Assembly (NCBI GenBank): GCA_963707515.1
Contig: CAVPQI010000002.1
Location: 62,001-126,000, forward strand
Reading direction: 5' to 3'
Source of the DNA: Sva-07 sp963707515
Lineage (GTDB): Bacteria; Actinomycetota; Acidimicrobiia; Acidimicrobiales; Ilumatobacteraceae
DNA length: 64,000 nt
Made by a program: the position numbers and the translations under genes. Shown here piece by piece: positions 55,914-64,000 of the stretch. The first letter of the stretch is position 1. Each line of letters opens with the position of its first letter. Under the pieces are notes generated by a model. It was not told the origin of the DNA, made no database searches, and saw nothing but the letters and a program-made list of their open reading frames with translations.

Positions 55914-58040
55914 ATGGATCACGACAACACCGCCGAGGTGGCGAGCGGAGCGCGTGGCTCACACCTGACCGCCGGCGCTGGTGACAGCCAGGTGCCGGGC
56001 GCCGAGACGCCGGCAGCCGAGGCGGTCACGCCCGCGTCGTCCGCCGCCGAGTCGGGCCCCGAGTCCGCCGGTGCACCCGTCGTCACCGACGTCGAGGCCC
56101 CAGCAGCCGACACCGCCGACGCCGCGAACACCGTCGATGGCGACGGCCCGGCCGATACGGACGCCGACGGCCTGGCCGATACGGCCGCTGATGGCGCGGC
56201 GGGGACAGCCAATCGCCGCCGACGTGGCTCGCGGGGTGGGCAGCGCCGTCGTGGCAGCCAGGGCCGTGCCACCGCGCCCGGTGGCGACGATGATCTCGAC
56301 GACGACGACGACGACGTCGAGGGCGATGACGGTGAGCGCGGTGACGTCGAGCGCGGCGGCGACGACACCCCGGCCGGCGTTGCCCGGACGAGCGGCGACG
56401 ACGAACGCAACGACGTCGAGCTGCCCGATTCGATGCGCGAGGGGCGGGCCTCGGTCGAGGCCGCCGAGCGGGCTCTGGTTCGCAAGCCGCGCATCGGTGA
56501 CACGATGCCGATCCCCACGTCGCCGCCGCCGGGCCCGGCCCGCAGCGCCGCCGCCAGCGGTGACGCGCCGGCACCGGCCGCCAAGCGTCGCAAGCGCGGT
56601 GGGCGTGGCAAGTCGTCCGGTGGGGCCGCCCCGGCGGCCCGTCCCGAGGCCGACGTCGAGGCGCCGGCGAAGCGACCGCGCCGGGCGCGCGGCAAGAAGG
56701 CCGATGGCGTCACCGTGCTCGACGACGCGATGCTCGAACAGCGCCGCGGTCGTGAGCGCAACGGCAAGCCGATCGGTCGCTACTTCATGGCCGTCCAGGT
56801 GCGTACCGGCATGGCCCAGGTCGCCGTGCTCGAGGGCCGCAGCCTGATCGAGCACTACGTCAGCCGGCCGGCCGACGACATCAGCCAGATCCACGGGAAC
56901 ATCTACGTCGGCCGCATCCAGAACGTGCTGCCGGGCATGGAGGCGGCGTTCGTCGACATCGCCACGCCGAAGAACGCCGTGCTGTACCGCGGCGACGTGC
57001 AATACGACGCCGAGGACATCGAAGAGGGCGGCAAGGACCCGCGCATCGAGGACATCCTCAAGAACAAGCAGCTGATCATCTGCCAGGTCACCAAGAACCC
57101 GATCGGCCACAAGGGCGCCCGCCTCACCCAGGAGGTGTCGCTGCCTGGCCGCTTCGTCGTGCTGATCCCGAACTCGAAGACGTACGGCATCTCCAAGCGG
57201 CTGCCCGACGACGTCCGCAAGCGGCTGCGCGGCATCCTCGATCGGGTCAAGCCCGAAGAGCACGGGCTGATCGTGCGTACGGCTGCCGAGACGGCGACCG
57301 AGGAGGAGCTGCGCGCCGACATGACGATCCTCCTCAAGCAGTGGGAGCGGATCGCCGCCAAGGCCGCCAAGGCGCAGCGGCCGACGCTGCTGTACCGCGA
57401 GCCGGAGCTCGCCGTGCGGGTCATCCGTGAGGAGTTCAACGCCGACTACCGCGGCGTCGTGATCGACGACGAGCGGCTGTTCAACGACGTCAGGGAGTAC
57501 GTCGCCGCGTTCAACCCCGAGCTCGCCGACCGCATCGAGTACTACGACGCCGAGGCCGCCGGGCTGTCGCTGTTCGAGCGCTTCCACATCCACGAGCAGG
57601 TGCACAAGGCGCTCGACCGCAAGGTGTGGCTGCCGTCGGGCGGTTCGCTGATCATCGAGCACACCGAGGCGCTGACCGTCATCGACGTCAACACCGGCAA
57701 GAACGTCGGCAAGTCGAACCTCGAAGAGACCGTCTTCCACAACAACCTCGAGGCCGCCGACGAGATCGCCAAGCAGCTGCGGCTGCGTGACATCGGCGGC
57801 ATCATCGTCATCGACTTCATCGACATGGAGATCAAGGGCAACCGGGCCAAGGTCGTCGAGCGGTTCCGTGACGCCCTGGCGCGCGACAAGACGCGGTCGC
57901 AGGTGTTCGACATCACCGAGCTCGGCCTCGTCGAGATGACCCGCAAGCGCATCGGCGAAGGCCTGCTGACCGAGTTCTCCCAGCAGTGCCCCGACTGCGA
58001 AGGCCGCGGCGTCCTGGTCGACTACTCGTTGCTCGAGTGA
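55914..58040 (+). CDS. ribonuclease E/G family protein
   Basis: 708 aa from ATG 55914. The first 270 residues are disordered, Ala/Asp/Arg-rich, with an acidic block and Lys/Arg-rich patches. The catalytic core follows: S1 RNA-binding part (NIYVGRIQNVLPGMEAAFVD), the Mg-binding TVIDVNTGK and IIVIDFIDM aspartates, and the zinc-link CPDC near the C terminus. It cuts mRNA and rRNA precursors at AU-rich single strands. The extension is N-terminal here, as in other actinobacterial enzymes. Confidence 0.94.
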   Translation: MDHDNTAEVASGARGSHLTAGAGDSQVPGAETPAAEAVTPASSAAESGPESAGAPVVTDVEAPAADTADAANTVDGDGPADTDADGLADTAADGAAGTANRRRRGSRGGQRRRGSQGRATAPGGDDDLDDDDDDVEGDDGERGDVERGGDDTPAGVARTSGDDERNDVELPDSMREGRASVEAAERALVRKPRIGDTMPIPTSPPPGPARSAAASGDAPAPAAKRRKRGGRGKSSGGAAPAARPEADVEAPAKRPRRARGKKADGVTVLDDAMLEQRRGRERNGKPIGRYFMAVQVRTGMAQVAVLEGRSLIEHYVSRPADDISQIHGNIYVGRIQNVLPGMEAAFVDIATPKNAVLYRGDVQYDAEDIEEGGKDPRIEDILKNKQLIICQVTKNPIGHKGARLTQEVSLPGRFVVLIPNSKTYGISKRLPDDVRKRLRGILDRVKPEEHGLIVRTAAETATEEELRADMTILLKQWERIAAKAAKAQRPTLLYREPELAVRVIREEFNADYRGVVIDDERLFNDVREYVAAFNPELADRIEYYDAEAAGLSLFERFHIHEQVHKALDRKVWLPSGGSLIIEHTEALTVIDVNTGKNVGKSNLEETVFHNNLEAADEIAKQLRLRDIGGIIVIDFIDMEIKGNRAKVVERFRDALARDKTRSQVFDITELGLVEMTRKRIGEGLLTEFSQQCPDCEGRGVLVDYSLLE

Positions 58041-58042
58041 CC

Positions 58043-58073
58043 GTCACATCAGGGGTCAGACCCCTTCGGTAAC
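58043..58073. repeat. 31-nt palindromic repeat, copy 5
   Basis: GTCACATCAGGGGTC, central A, GACCCCTTCG, ending GTAAC, 2 nt after the stop of the RNase gene. Outer arms are imperfect. It forms a tandem pair with the next copy, 2 nt away. Confidence 0.85.
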
Positions 58074-58075
58074 GC

Positions 58076-58106
58076 GTGACATCAGGGGTCTGACCCCTGA
58101 TGTCAC
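58076..58106. repeat. 31-nt palindromic repeat, copy 6 (perfect)
   Basis: GTGACATCAGGGGTC, central T and the exact complement GACCCCTGATGTCAC: 15-bp perfect arms. Second member of the tandem pair before the metallo-beta-lactamase-fold gene; the best consensus copy in the window. Confidence 0.88.
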
Positions 58107-58131
58107 GCTGCCCGCCGCGTACGCTCGCGGC

Positions 58132-59403
58132 ATGGCGGATCTGGTGGCACTGTCGTCCCGGGTGATCGATTCGGGAGTGGTCGACGAGCCGGTCAACCGG
58201 GTGACCAACGAGCTGTCGGAGGTCGCCGACGGGTTGGCCGTGGTCGAGAGCTTCAGCCACAGCGTCGTGCTCGACAGCGGCGACGGACTGGTCGCCTTCG
58301 ACGCCTCGCACGCCCGCACCGGGGCCGCGGTCGTCGAGGCGATCCGCGGGTGGACGTCGTCGCCGGTCACCCATCTCGTGTACACCCACGGCCACGCCGA
58401 CCACGTCGGCGGCAGCACCGACTTCGCCGCCGCCTTCGGACCGCTGGAGGTCGTCGGCCACCGGGCCGTCGACGCCCGATTCGACCGCTACCGGGCGACG
58501 AACGACTGGAACGTGCTGATCAACGCCCGCCAGTTCGGTGGCGTGCGCGGCGACTTCGGGATGGGTGACGGACATCCCGACTTCATCCCCCTGGACACGC
58601 TGCGGCCGACGCTGGTGGTCGACACCCACGACACGATCGCCGCCGGCGACCGCACCGTCGAGCTGCACCACGCCCGGGGCGAGACCGACGACCACCTGTG
58701 GGGTTGGGAACCCGACCGCAAGTGGCTGTTCGCCGGCGACTTCGTCATCTGGAACTTCCCCAACGCCGGCAACCCGCAGAAGGTGCAGCGCTACCCGATC
58801 GAGTGGGCCGCAGCGCTGCGCGACATGATCGCCCACGGTCCCGAGCTGCTCCTGCCGGCGCACGGTCTGCCGATCGAGGGGCGGGAGCGGATCGCGATGG
58901 TGCTCGACGACATCGCCACCGCCCTCGAGCGTCTCGTCGACGAGGTCGTCGAGATGATGAACGCCGGCGAGGTCCTCGACACGATCGTCCACTCGGTACG
59001 CGTCCCCGACGACGTCCTCGCCAAGCCCTACCTGCGTCCGCTCTACGACGAGCCGGAGTTCGTCGTCCGCAACGTGTGGCGTCAGTTCGGTGGCTGGTGG
59101 GACGGTGCGCCGAGCCGCCTCAAGCCGGCGCCCGACGCCGCCCTCGCCGGCCAGCTCGCCGAGCTCGCCGGGGGAGCGTCGGTGCTGGTCGAGCGGGCGA
59201 TCGCCCTGTCCGACGCCGGCGACCACCGCCTCGCCTGTCATCTCGCCGACCTCGCCGGGTGGGCGGCGCCATCGGACCCTGGCGTCCACGCCCAGCGGGC
59301 GCTCGTCTACCGCAGCCGCCGCGCCGCCGAGTCGTCGCTGATGGCCAAGGGCATCTTCGCCGGCGCCGCCCGCGAGTCCGAGGCGATCGCCGGGACCAGC
59401 TGA
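58132..59403 (+). CDS. metallo-beta-lactamase-fold hydrolase, alkyl sulfatase-like
   Basis: 423 aa. The zinc motif YTHGHADHVGG (about residues 84-94) gives the HxHxDH ligands, and later residues come from HARGET, AGDFVIW and PAHGLPI. The C-terminal third (LVERAIALSDAGDHRLACHLADLAG) resembles the alkyl sulfatase dimerisation domain. It probably hydrolyses an ester, sulfate ester or thioester. No signal peptide. The 31-nt repeat pair lies 26 nt before its start. Confidence 0.88.
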   Translation: MADLVALSSRVIDSGVVDEPVNRVTNELSEVADGLAVVESFSHSVVLDSGDGLVAFDASHARTGAAVVEAIRGWTSSPVTHLVYTHGHADHVGGSTDFAAAFGPLEVVGHRAVDARFDRYRATNDWNVLINARQFGGVRGDFGMGDGHPDFIPLDTLRPTLVVDTHDTIAAGDRTVELHHARGETDDHLWGWEPDRKWLFAGDFVIWNFPNAGNPQKVQRYPIEWAAALRDMIAHGPELLLPAHGLPIEGRERIAMVLDDIATALERLVDEVVEMMNAGEVLDTIVHSVRVPDDVLAKPYLRPLYDEPEFVVRNVWRQFGGWWDGAPSRLKPAPDAALAGQLAELAGGASVLVERAIALSDAGDHRLACHLADLAGWAAPSDPGVHAQRALVYRSRRAAESSLMAKGIFAGAARESEAIAGTS

Positions 59404-59501
59404 ACGCCTCCGCGACGAGCGCATCACGCACCGCTGCGGCGCCGTTGATCGCGGCCGGCGGGTGGGAGGCGCCGATGGCGCCGCTAGCATCGGACAACGC
59501 T

Positions 59502-59810
59502 ATGTACGCAGTCATCGCCTCAGGCGGCAAGCAGGAAAAGGTGGCCGAAGGCCAGCAGGTACGAGTTGAACTGCTCGACGCCGACGAGGGCAGTGACATC
59601 ACGCTGACCCCCGTCATGGTGGTCGATGGCAGCACCGTGCTGGCGACGCCCGACGAGCTCAAGAGCGCGTCGGTCACCGGTCGGGTCGTCGGTCTGGCCA
59701 AGGGCCCGAAGATCAACGGCTTCACCTTCAAGCGCCGCACCAATCAGCACCGCAAGTACGGCCACCGTCAGAAGTACACCGTCGTCGAGATCACCTCGAT
59801 CACCGTCTGA
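59502..59810 (+). CDS. rplU: 50S ribosomal protein L21
   Basis: 102 aa, standard length, from ATG 59502 (MYAVIASGGKQEKVAEGQ). C terminus HRKYGHRQKYTVVEI is characteristic. It binds 23S rRNA. Followed 33 nt later by rpmA, the universal pair; obgE, which often comes next, is absent. Confidence 0.97.
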   Translation: MYAVIASGGKQEKVAEGQQVRVELLDADEGSDITLTPVMVVDGSTVLATPDELKSASVTGRVVGLAKGPKINGFTFKRRTNQHRKYGHRQKYTVVEITSITV

Positions 59811-59843
59811 CCGTCGCCGCCACAGGACCGAAGGAGACCCACG

Positions 59844-60101
59844 ATGTCAAAGACCAAAGGTGGAGGCTCGACCCGCAACGGTCGTGACTCGAACGCACAG
59901 CGCCTCGGCGTGAAGGCCTTCGGCGGTTCCGAGATCACCGCCGGCACGATCCTCGTCCGTCAGCGTGGGACCAAGTTCCACCCGGGCAAGAACGTCGGCA
60001 AGGGCAAGGACGACACGCTGTTCAGCCTCGTCGACGGCACCGTCGAGTTCGGCCACACCCGCGGCCGCAAGACGGTCAGCGTCGTCACCGCCGACGCCTG
60101 A
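59844..60101 (+). CDS. rpmA: 50S ribosomal protein L27
   Basis: 85 aa. Start MSKTKGGGSTRNGRDSNAQRLGVKAFGG and the RQRGTKFHPGKNVG patch are diagnostic. Its N terminus reaches the peptidyl-transferase centre. AAGGAGA lies 6 nt upstream. A long hairpin follows the stop. Confidence 0.97.
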   Translation: MSKTKGGGSTRNGRDSNAQRLGVKAFGGSEITAGTILVRQRGTKFHPGKNVGKGKDDTLFSLVDGTVEFGHTRGRKTVSVVTADA

Positions 60102-60115
60102 TCCTCCCAGAACGC

Positions 60116-60157
60116 CGAAACGGCCGGGTCGCCCTTGCGGGTGACCCGGCCGTTTCG
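60116..60157 (+). terminator. terminator-like hairpin after rpmA
   Basis: CGAAACGGCCGGGTC (60116-60130) and GACCCGGCCGTTTCG (60143-60157) pair perfectly over 15 bp with four more pairs near the TTGC loop. It sits 14 nt after the rpmA stop. T residues after the stem are few. Confidence 0.75.
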
Positions 60158-60200
60158 CGTTCCGAGTGAACTGGGATCGGCGGCGTCAGTCGGCGGCCGA

Positions 60201-60239
60201 GTAACGAACGTTCGGGGTCCGTCCCCAGACGTTCGTTAC
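60201..60239. repeat. 39-nt palindrome with GGGG-N-CCCC core
   Basis: GTAACGAACGT and ACGTTCGTTAC form perfect 11-bp arms around TCGGGG...CCCCAG. The ends (GTAAC/GTTAC) and core echo the 31-nt family, though it is longer; arm sequence is shared with 18373-18399. It lies in the convergent gap before the pckG stop. Confidence 0.65.
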
Positions 60240-60258
60240 TGCGGTCGCAGCGTGCTGC

Positions 60259-62055
60259 TCAGGAGCCGGCCAGTTTGGCTTCGAGGGTGTCGACGGCGAC
60301 GTTGAGCGCCGCCGGCAGGCGGTCGCCGAAGCGGGCGTAGTGCTCGCGGATCTGGGGGATCGCAGACAGCCAACCCTCGACGTCGACCGAGAGGATCTCG
60401 TCGAGGTCGGCGTCGTCGATCTCGAGGCCCTCGGTGTCGAGGGCGTCCTTCGTCGGCAGCTTGCCGATCGGGGTCTCGATCGCCGCGGTGTCGCCGTCGA
60501 CCCGCTCGAACACCCACTTCAACACGCGGCTGTTCTCGCCGAAGCCCGGCCACAGGAACCGGCCGTCGTCGTCGCGGCGGAACCAGTTGACGAAGAAGAT
60601 CTTCGGCAGCTTGTTCGGGTCGGTGGCCTTCTCCATCGACAGCCAGTGGGCGAAGTAGTCGGCGAAGTTGTAGCCGCAGAACGGCAGCATCGCCATCGGA
60701 TCGAAGCGCAGCTGGCCGACCGCGCCCTGCTGGGCGGCGGTGGTCTCGGAGGCCATGATCGAGCCGAGGAACACGCCGTGCTCCCAGTCGTCGGCTTCGG
60801 TCACCAACGGCACGGTCGTGCGACGCCGGCCGCCGAAGAGGATGGCTGAGATCGGCACGCCAGCCGGATCCTCCCATTCGGGGGCGATCGACGGGCATTG
60901 CGCGGCCGGCGCCGTGAAGCGGGCGTTCGGGTGCGCCGCCGGGGTGTCCGACTCGGGCGTCCACGGGTTGCCGCGCCAATCGGTGGCATGTGCCGGGGGA
61001 GTGTCGGACATGCCCTCCCACCACACGTCACCGTCGTCGGTGAGCGCGGTGTTGGTGAAGATGCAGTTGCCCCACAACGTGTCCATCGCATTGGGGTTGG
61101 TGTCGTAGCCGGTGCCCGGGGCGACGCCGAAGAACCCGGACTCCGGGTTGATCGCGTACAGGCGGCCGTCCTCGCCGAACTTCATCCAGCAGATGTCGTC
61201 GCCGACCGTTTCGGCGGTCCAGCCGGGGATCGTCGGCACGAGCATCGCCAGGTTGGTCTTGCCGCACGCCGACGGGAACGCGGCGGCGATGTACTTCGAC
61301 TCGCCCGACGGGTTGGTCAGCTTGAGGATCAGCATGTGCTCGGCCAGCCAGCCGTCGTCGCGGGCCATCACCGAGGCGATGCGCAGAGCGAAGCACTTCT
61401 TGCCGAGGAGGGCGTTGCCGCCGTACCCCGACCCGTAGGACCAGATCTCGCGGCTCTCGGGGAAGTGGACGATGTACTTGTTGTCGGCGTCGCAGGGCCA
61501 CGGCACGTCGGCCTGGCCGGGCTCGAGCGGAGCGCCGACAGAGTGCAGGCACGGCACCCAGTCGCCGTCGCCGAGGGCGTCGAGGGCGCCCTGGCCCATG
61601 CGGGTCATGATGCGCATCGACACGGCGACGTAGGCCGAGTCGGTCAGCTGGACGCCGATGTGGGCGATCGGCGAGCCGAGCGGCCCCATCGAGAACGGCA
61701 CGACGTACATCGAGCGGCCCTTCATGCAGCCGGTGTACAGCTTGATCATCTCGGCGCGCATCTCGTCGGGGTCGCGCCAGTTGTTGTTCGGGCCGGCGTT
61801 GTCCTCGGTCGCCGAGCAGATGTAGGTGCGGTCCTCGACGCGGGCGACGTCGCCCGGGTCCGAGTGCGCCCAGTAGCTGTTGGGGCGCTTCGCTTCGTCG
61901 AGCTTGGTGAACGTGCCCGAATCGACCAGTTCCTGGGCGAGACGGTCGTACTCCTCGGCGGAACCATCGCACCAGACGATGTCGTCTGGTTGCATGATCG
62001 CTGCCCACTCCGACACCCAGTCCTGAAGACGCTGGTTGGTGGTCGTTCCGCTCAT
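60259..62055 (-). CDS. pckG: phosphoenolpyruvate carboxykinase (GTP)
   Basis: 598 aa, full length for the GTP-dependent type. FPSACGKTNLAML near residue 275 is the kinase-1a loop with the reactive Cys; NYFAHW-like NFADYFAHWLS and FVNWFRRD(D) near the C terminus bind guanine. Converts oxaloacetate to phosphoenolpyruvate (gluconeogenesis) with Mn. Minus strand, convergent with rpmA. Confidence 0.97.
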   Translation of the reverse strand: MSGTTTNQRLQDWVSEWAAIMQPDDIVWCDGSAEEYDRLAQELVDSGTFTKLDEAKRPNSYWAHSDPGDVARVEDRTYICSATEDNAGPNNNWRDPDEMRAEMIKLYTGCMKGRSMYVVPFSMGPLGSPIAHIGVQLTDSAYVAVSMRIMTRMGQGALDALGDGDWVPCLHSVGAPLEPGQADVPWPCDADNKYIVHFPESREIWSYGSGYGGNALLGKKCFALRIASVMARDDGWLAEHMLILKLTNPSGESKYIAAAFPSACGKTNLAMLVPTIPGWTAETVGDDICWMKFGEDGRLYAINPESGFFGVAPGTGYDTNPNAMDTLWGNCIFTNTALTDDGDVWWEGMSDTPPAHATDWRGNPWTPESDTPAAHPNARFTAPAAQCPSIAPEWEDPAGVPISAILFGGRRRTTVPLVTEADDWEHGVFLGSIMASETTAAQQGAVGQLRFDPMAMLPFCGYNFADYFAHWLSMEKATDPNKLPKIFFVNWFRRDDDGRFLWPGFGENSRVLKWVFERVDGDTAAIETPIGKLPTKDALDTEGLEIDDADLDEILSVDVEGWLSAIPQIREHYARFGDRLPAALNVAVDTLEAKLAGS

Positions 62056-62229
62056 CGTGACTCCTCGTTGAGTTCCGGTGTTGGTCGGTCGTTCGTCGAT
62101 GTGAGCGCCGGGATCGAAATCCGGGGATCTGGGATCGAGTGCGCTGATGGGGCCCGGTGCGTGCCTGGCGGTCAGTCGCCGGCAGCGGTGGGCTCCCCGC
62201 CAACTGTACGGTCTCCGCCCGCGAAAAGA

Positions 62230-62265
62230 CGAAACCCACGCCCCCCGTGGGAGGCGTGGGTTTCG
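62230..62265 (-). terminator. intrinsic terminator of the rpmB transcript
   Basis: CGAAACCCACGCC and GGCGTGGGTTTCG form a 13-bp perfect stem. On the minus strand the stem is followed by TCTTTTCGC, a T-rich tail, 20 nt past the small gene after rpmB. The best rho-independent terminator in the window. Confidence 0.82.
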
Positions 62266-62285
62266 TGCGTCGAAGCGGTGGTTGT

Positions 62286-62507
62286 TCAGCCGCCGGGCGT
62301 CTTCATGTCGACCTCGGAACCGAGGCGCAACCGTGTTGCGGCGCCGTCGCCATCGAGGTCGAACACGACACGCTGGCCGGGGCGCAGCATGCGGAAGATC
62401 GAACCGACGAGGGCGTCGCCGGCGAGCTCGTAGTCCTGGAGGTCGGTGTCGGCCATGACCAGGCCGTCGCCGCTGACCGGGTCGTAGGCCTTGATGACTC
62501 CCTGCAT
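62286..62507 (-). CDS. small cold-shock-like protein, function unknown
   Basis: 73 aa from ATG 62507, 10 nt after rpmB. The pattern QGVIKAYDPVSGDGLVMADT and PGQRVVFDLDGDG looks like the OB-fold of cold-shock proteins (K-x-Y-D-P-x-x-G-x-G-L-V) without the usual RNP aromatic motif. Likely RNA-related and co-transcribed with rpmB. Confidence 0.72.
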   Translation of the reverse strand: MQGVIKAYDPVSGDGLVMADTDLQDYELAGDALVGSIFRMLRPGQRVVFDLDGDGAATRLRLGSEVDMKTPGG

Positions 62508-62517
62508 GTCAGCGGGG

Positions 62518-62709
62518 TCAGCCGGCCTTGACGATCTTGCCGGACTTGATGCAGCCCGTGCAGACGTTGACGCGCTTGGTGCCACCGTTCACGCTGGCAC
62601 GGACGCGCTGGATGTTCGGGTTCCAGCGACGCTTGGTGCGGCGATGGGAGTGCGACACGGACATGCCCCACGACGGACCTTTGCCACAGACTTCACACTT
62701 TGATGCCAT
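62518..62709 (-). CDS. rpmB: 50S ribosomal protein L28
   Basis: 63 aa, MASKCEVCGKGPSWGMSVSH; zinc-binding CxxC pairs CEVC and CTGC mark the C+ type. HRRTKRRWNPNIQ is diagnostic. Divergent from the DAK2 gene, an arrangement conserved in many Gram-positive bacteria (rpmB facing the yloV/fakA region). Confidence 0.96.
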   Translation of the reverse strand: MASKCEVCGKGPSWGMSVSHSHRRTKRRWNPNIQRVRASVNGGTKRVNVCTGCIKSGKIVKAG

Positions 62710-62916
62710 TGGATTCTCCTGCGGGGGTGCCGGGAAGTCCCGGCTCGAACACGAACTCGACGACAGTCGAGACAGCCACGAGATGCTATCAGCGCCGGGT
62801 CGAGACGCCACGTGGAACCTCAGCCGCTCGCCAGCTCCCTGGACGAGCGCCCGCTGCGGGCGTGCAGTCTGCCAGGCCCTGTCGTGGGGGCGGGCCCGCT
62901 CGTAAGCTCGTCGGCC

Positions 62917-64000
62917 GTGACCACCCTCGAACGGCTGAACACTGCGGCGCTGCGGGAGACGATCCGCACGTTCCGCGACGCCGTTCGTGAGCACGCGCCC
63001 GGACTCAACCGTCTCAACGTCTATCCGGTGCCCGACGGTGACACCGGCACGAACATGGCCCGCACCCTCGACGCCGTCGTCGCCGAGATGGACGCCACCG
63101 AGCCCGACGATCGCGACGCCACGTGCGACGCCATCAGCCATGGCTCGCTGATGGGTGCACGCGGCAACAGCGGGGTGATCCTCAGCCAGATCCTCCGTGG
63201 GTTCTCGTCGACGTTCAAGGAGCACGCCGACGTGCAGGGGGCGCGCTTCGCCGACGGACTCCAGGCCGCGGCGACCGGCGCCTACGCGGCGGTGCTGCGA
63301 CCGATCGAGGGCACGATCCTCACCGTCTGCCGGGAGAGCGCCGACGCCGCCCGGGCGGCCGCCGACGACGGTGCCTCGTTGGCCGACGTGCTGCGCGCCG
63401 CACGTGCTGCCGGCAAACGGGCGCTCGACAACACGCCCGAGCAACTCCCGGTGCTCAAGGAAGCGGGCGTCGTCGACGCCGGCGGAGCGGGGTTCCTGCT
63501 GCTGCTCGACGCCGCGCTGCACGTCGTCGACGGCGAGCCGCTCCCCGCCGCGCCCGCCGAGGACGCCGCGGAGTCGCCGGTCGGTGCGGCGTTCGCAGAG
63601 ATCTCCCACCGTCACGCCGAAGGCGCGGGGCTCGACGTCAGCGAGCAGCGGTACGAGGTGATGTACTTCCTCGACCTCGCCGACGACCGGATCGGCGACT
63701 TCAAGTCGGGCTGGGGCGCAATCGGTGACTCGATCGTCGTCGTCGGCGGCGACGGCCTGTGGAACTGCCACGTCCACACCAACGACATCGGCGCCGCCGT
63801 CGAGACCGCCCTCGACCTCGGCGGCCGGCCGCGCCAGATCCGCGTCACCGACCTCTTCGAGGAGATCGACGAGGAGCACGCCAAGCGGGAAGCGGCGCTC
63901 ACCGCGACAGCTCGGCGGGCGCCCGCCGTGGCCGCGCTGCCGCCGGTCACGACCGCCATCGTCGCCGTCGGTGCCGGCGACGGGCTCGCCGAGCTGTTCG
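62917..64000 (+). CDS. DAK2-domain protein (FakA/YloV type), 3' end missing
   Basis: At least 361 residues from GTG 62917; the frame stays open to the window end. The DAK2 nucleotide-binding domain is clear: NVYPVPDGDTGTNM near residue 38, HGSLMGARGNSGVILSQI, and the VVDAGGAGF loop. Then YEVMYFLDL begins the middle domain. In Firmicutes FakA phosphorylates fatty acids bound to FakB; a recG or related gene may follow. Role in Actinobacteria is inferred. Confidence 0.92.
   Translation, partial: MTTLERLNTAALRETIRTFRDAVREHAPGLNRLNVYPVPDGDTGTNMARTLDAVVAEMDATEPDDRDATCDAISHGSLMGARGNSGVILSQILRGFSSTFKEHADVQGARFADGLQAAATGAYAAVLRPIEGTILTVCRESADAARAAADDGASLADVLRAARAAGKRALDNTPEQLPVLKEAGVVDAGGAGFLLLLDAALHVVDGEPLPAAPAEDAAESPVGAAFAEISHRHAEGAGLDVSEQRYEVMYFLDLADDRIGDFKSGWGAIGDSIVVVGGDGLWNCHVHTNDIGAAVETALDLGGRPRQIRVTDLFEEIDEEHAKREAALTATARRAPAVAALPPVTTAIVAVGAGDGLAELF

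Overview
The window is a high-G+C actinobacterial chromosome segment. I place it in class Acidimicrobiia, close to Ilumatobacter, by inference from gene content, GTG/TTG starts, apparent leaderless promoters, an F420-type luciferase-like oxidoreductase, GTP-dependent PEP carboxykinase and a complete Mre/Rod elongation cluster. No rRNA is present to confirm this.

Layout. 1-6330: dipeptide-type ABC importer (end of the first permease, second permease, two ATPases, lipoprotein receptor) followed by two paralogous flavin-reductase-like proteins. 6370-8737: membrane protein, questin-oxidase-like protein and YdeI-family protein, with long hairpins around the last. 8832-19148: one minus-strand catabolic operon (extradiol-type VOC protein, cupin, hydantoinase/oxoprolinase A and B, acyl-CoA ligase, Rieske oxygenase, TauD-type oxygenase, class II aldolase) headed by a FadR-type GntR regulator. 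Two copies of the palindrome ATGGTCTGACCAT lie in its promoters. Nearly all of 10.79-19.35 kb is riddled with single-base indels although protein motifs are intact, so it looks like a poorly polished patch rather than gene decay.

19332-32037: accessory genes, namely VOC proteins, P450, class III aminotransferase, FKBP, F420-type oxidoreductase, a toxin-antitoxin pair with a frameshifted PIN toxin, GNAT, tRNA-Gly(UCC), a tRNA-Gly 5'-half relic, a DUF2786/metallohydrolase pair and tRNA-Pro(UGG). 32152-41782: branched-chain-type (Liv) ABC importer with acyl-CoA dehydrogenase, acyl-CoA ligase and a divergent enoyl-CoA hydratase; this reads as uptake and beta-oxidation-like breakdown of a carboxylic acid. 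It ends with an unusual TetR regulator carrying an IS3-OrfA-like N-terminal helix-turn-helix. 41873-43135: a bile-salt-hydrolase/penicillin-acylase-like enzyme and a small conserved protein.

43220-64000: core genes. These are tig-clpP-clpX (trigger factor with an extraordinary His/Asp then poly-Asp tail), folC, ndk, mreBCD-mrdA-rodA, an RNase E/G gene, a metallo-beta-lactamase-fold hydrolase, rplU-rpmA, pckG, rpmB, and divergent from rpmB a DAK2-domain gene cut by the window end.

A family of 31-nt near-perfect palindromes (GGGGTC-W-GACCCC core, ends resembling GTNAC) is scattered between genes, often 2 nt after a stop codon. No CRISPR array, rRNA, prophage or intact insertion sequence was seen.
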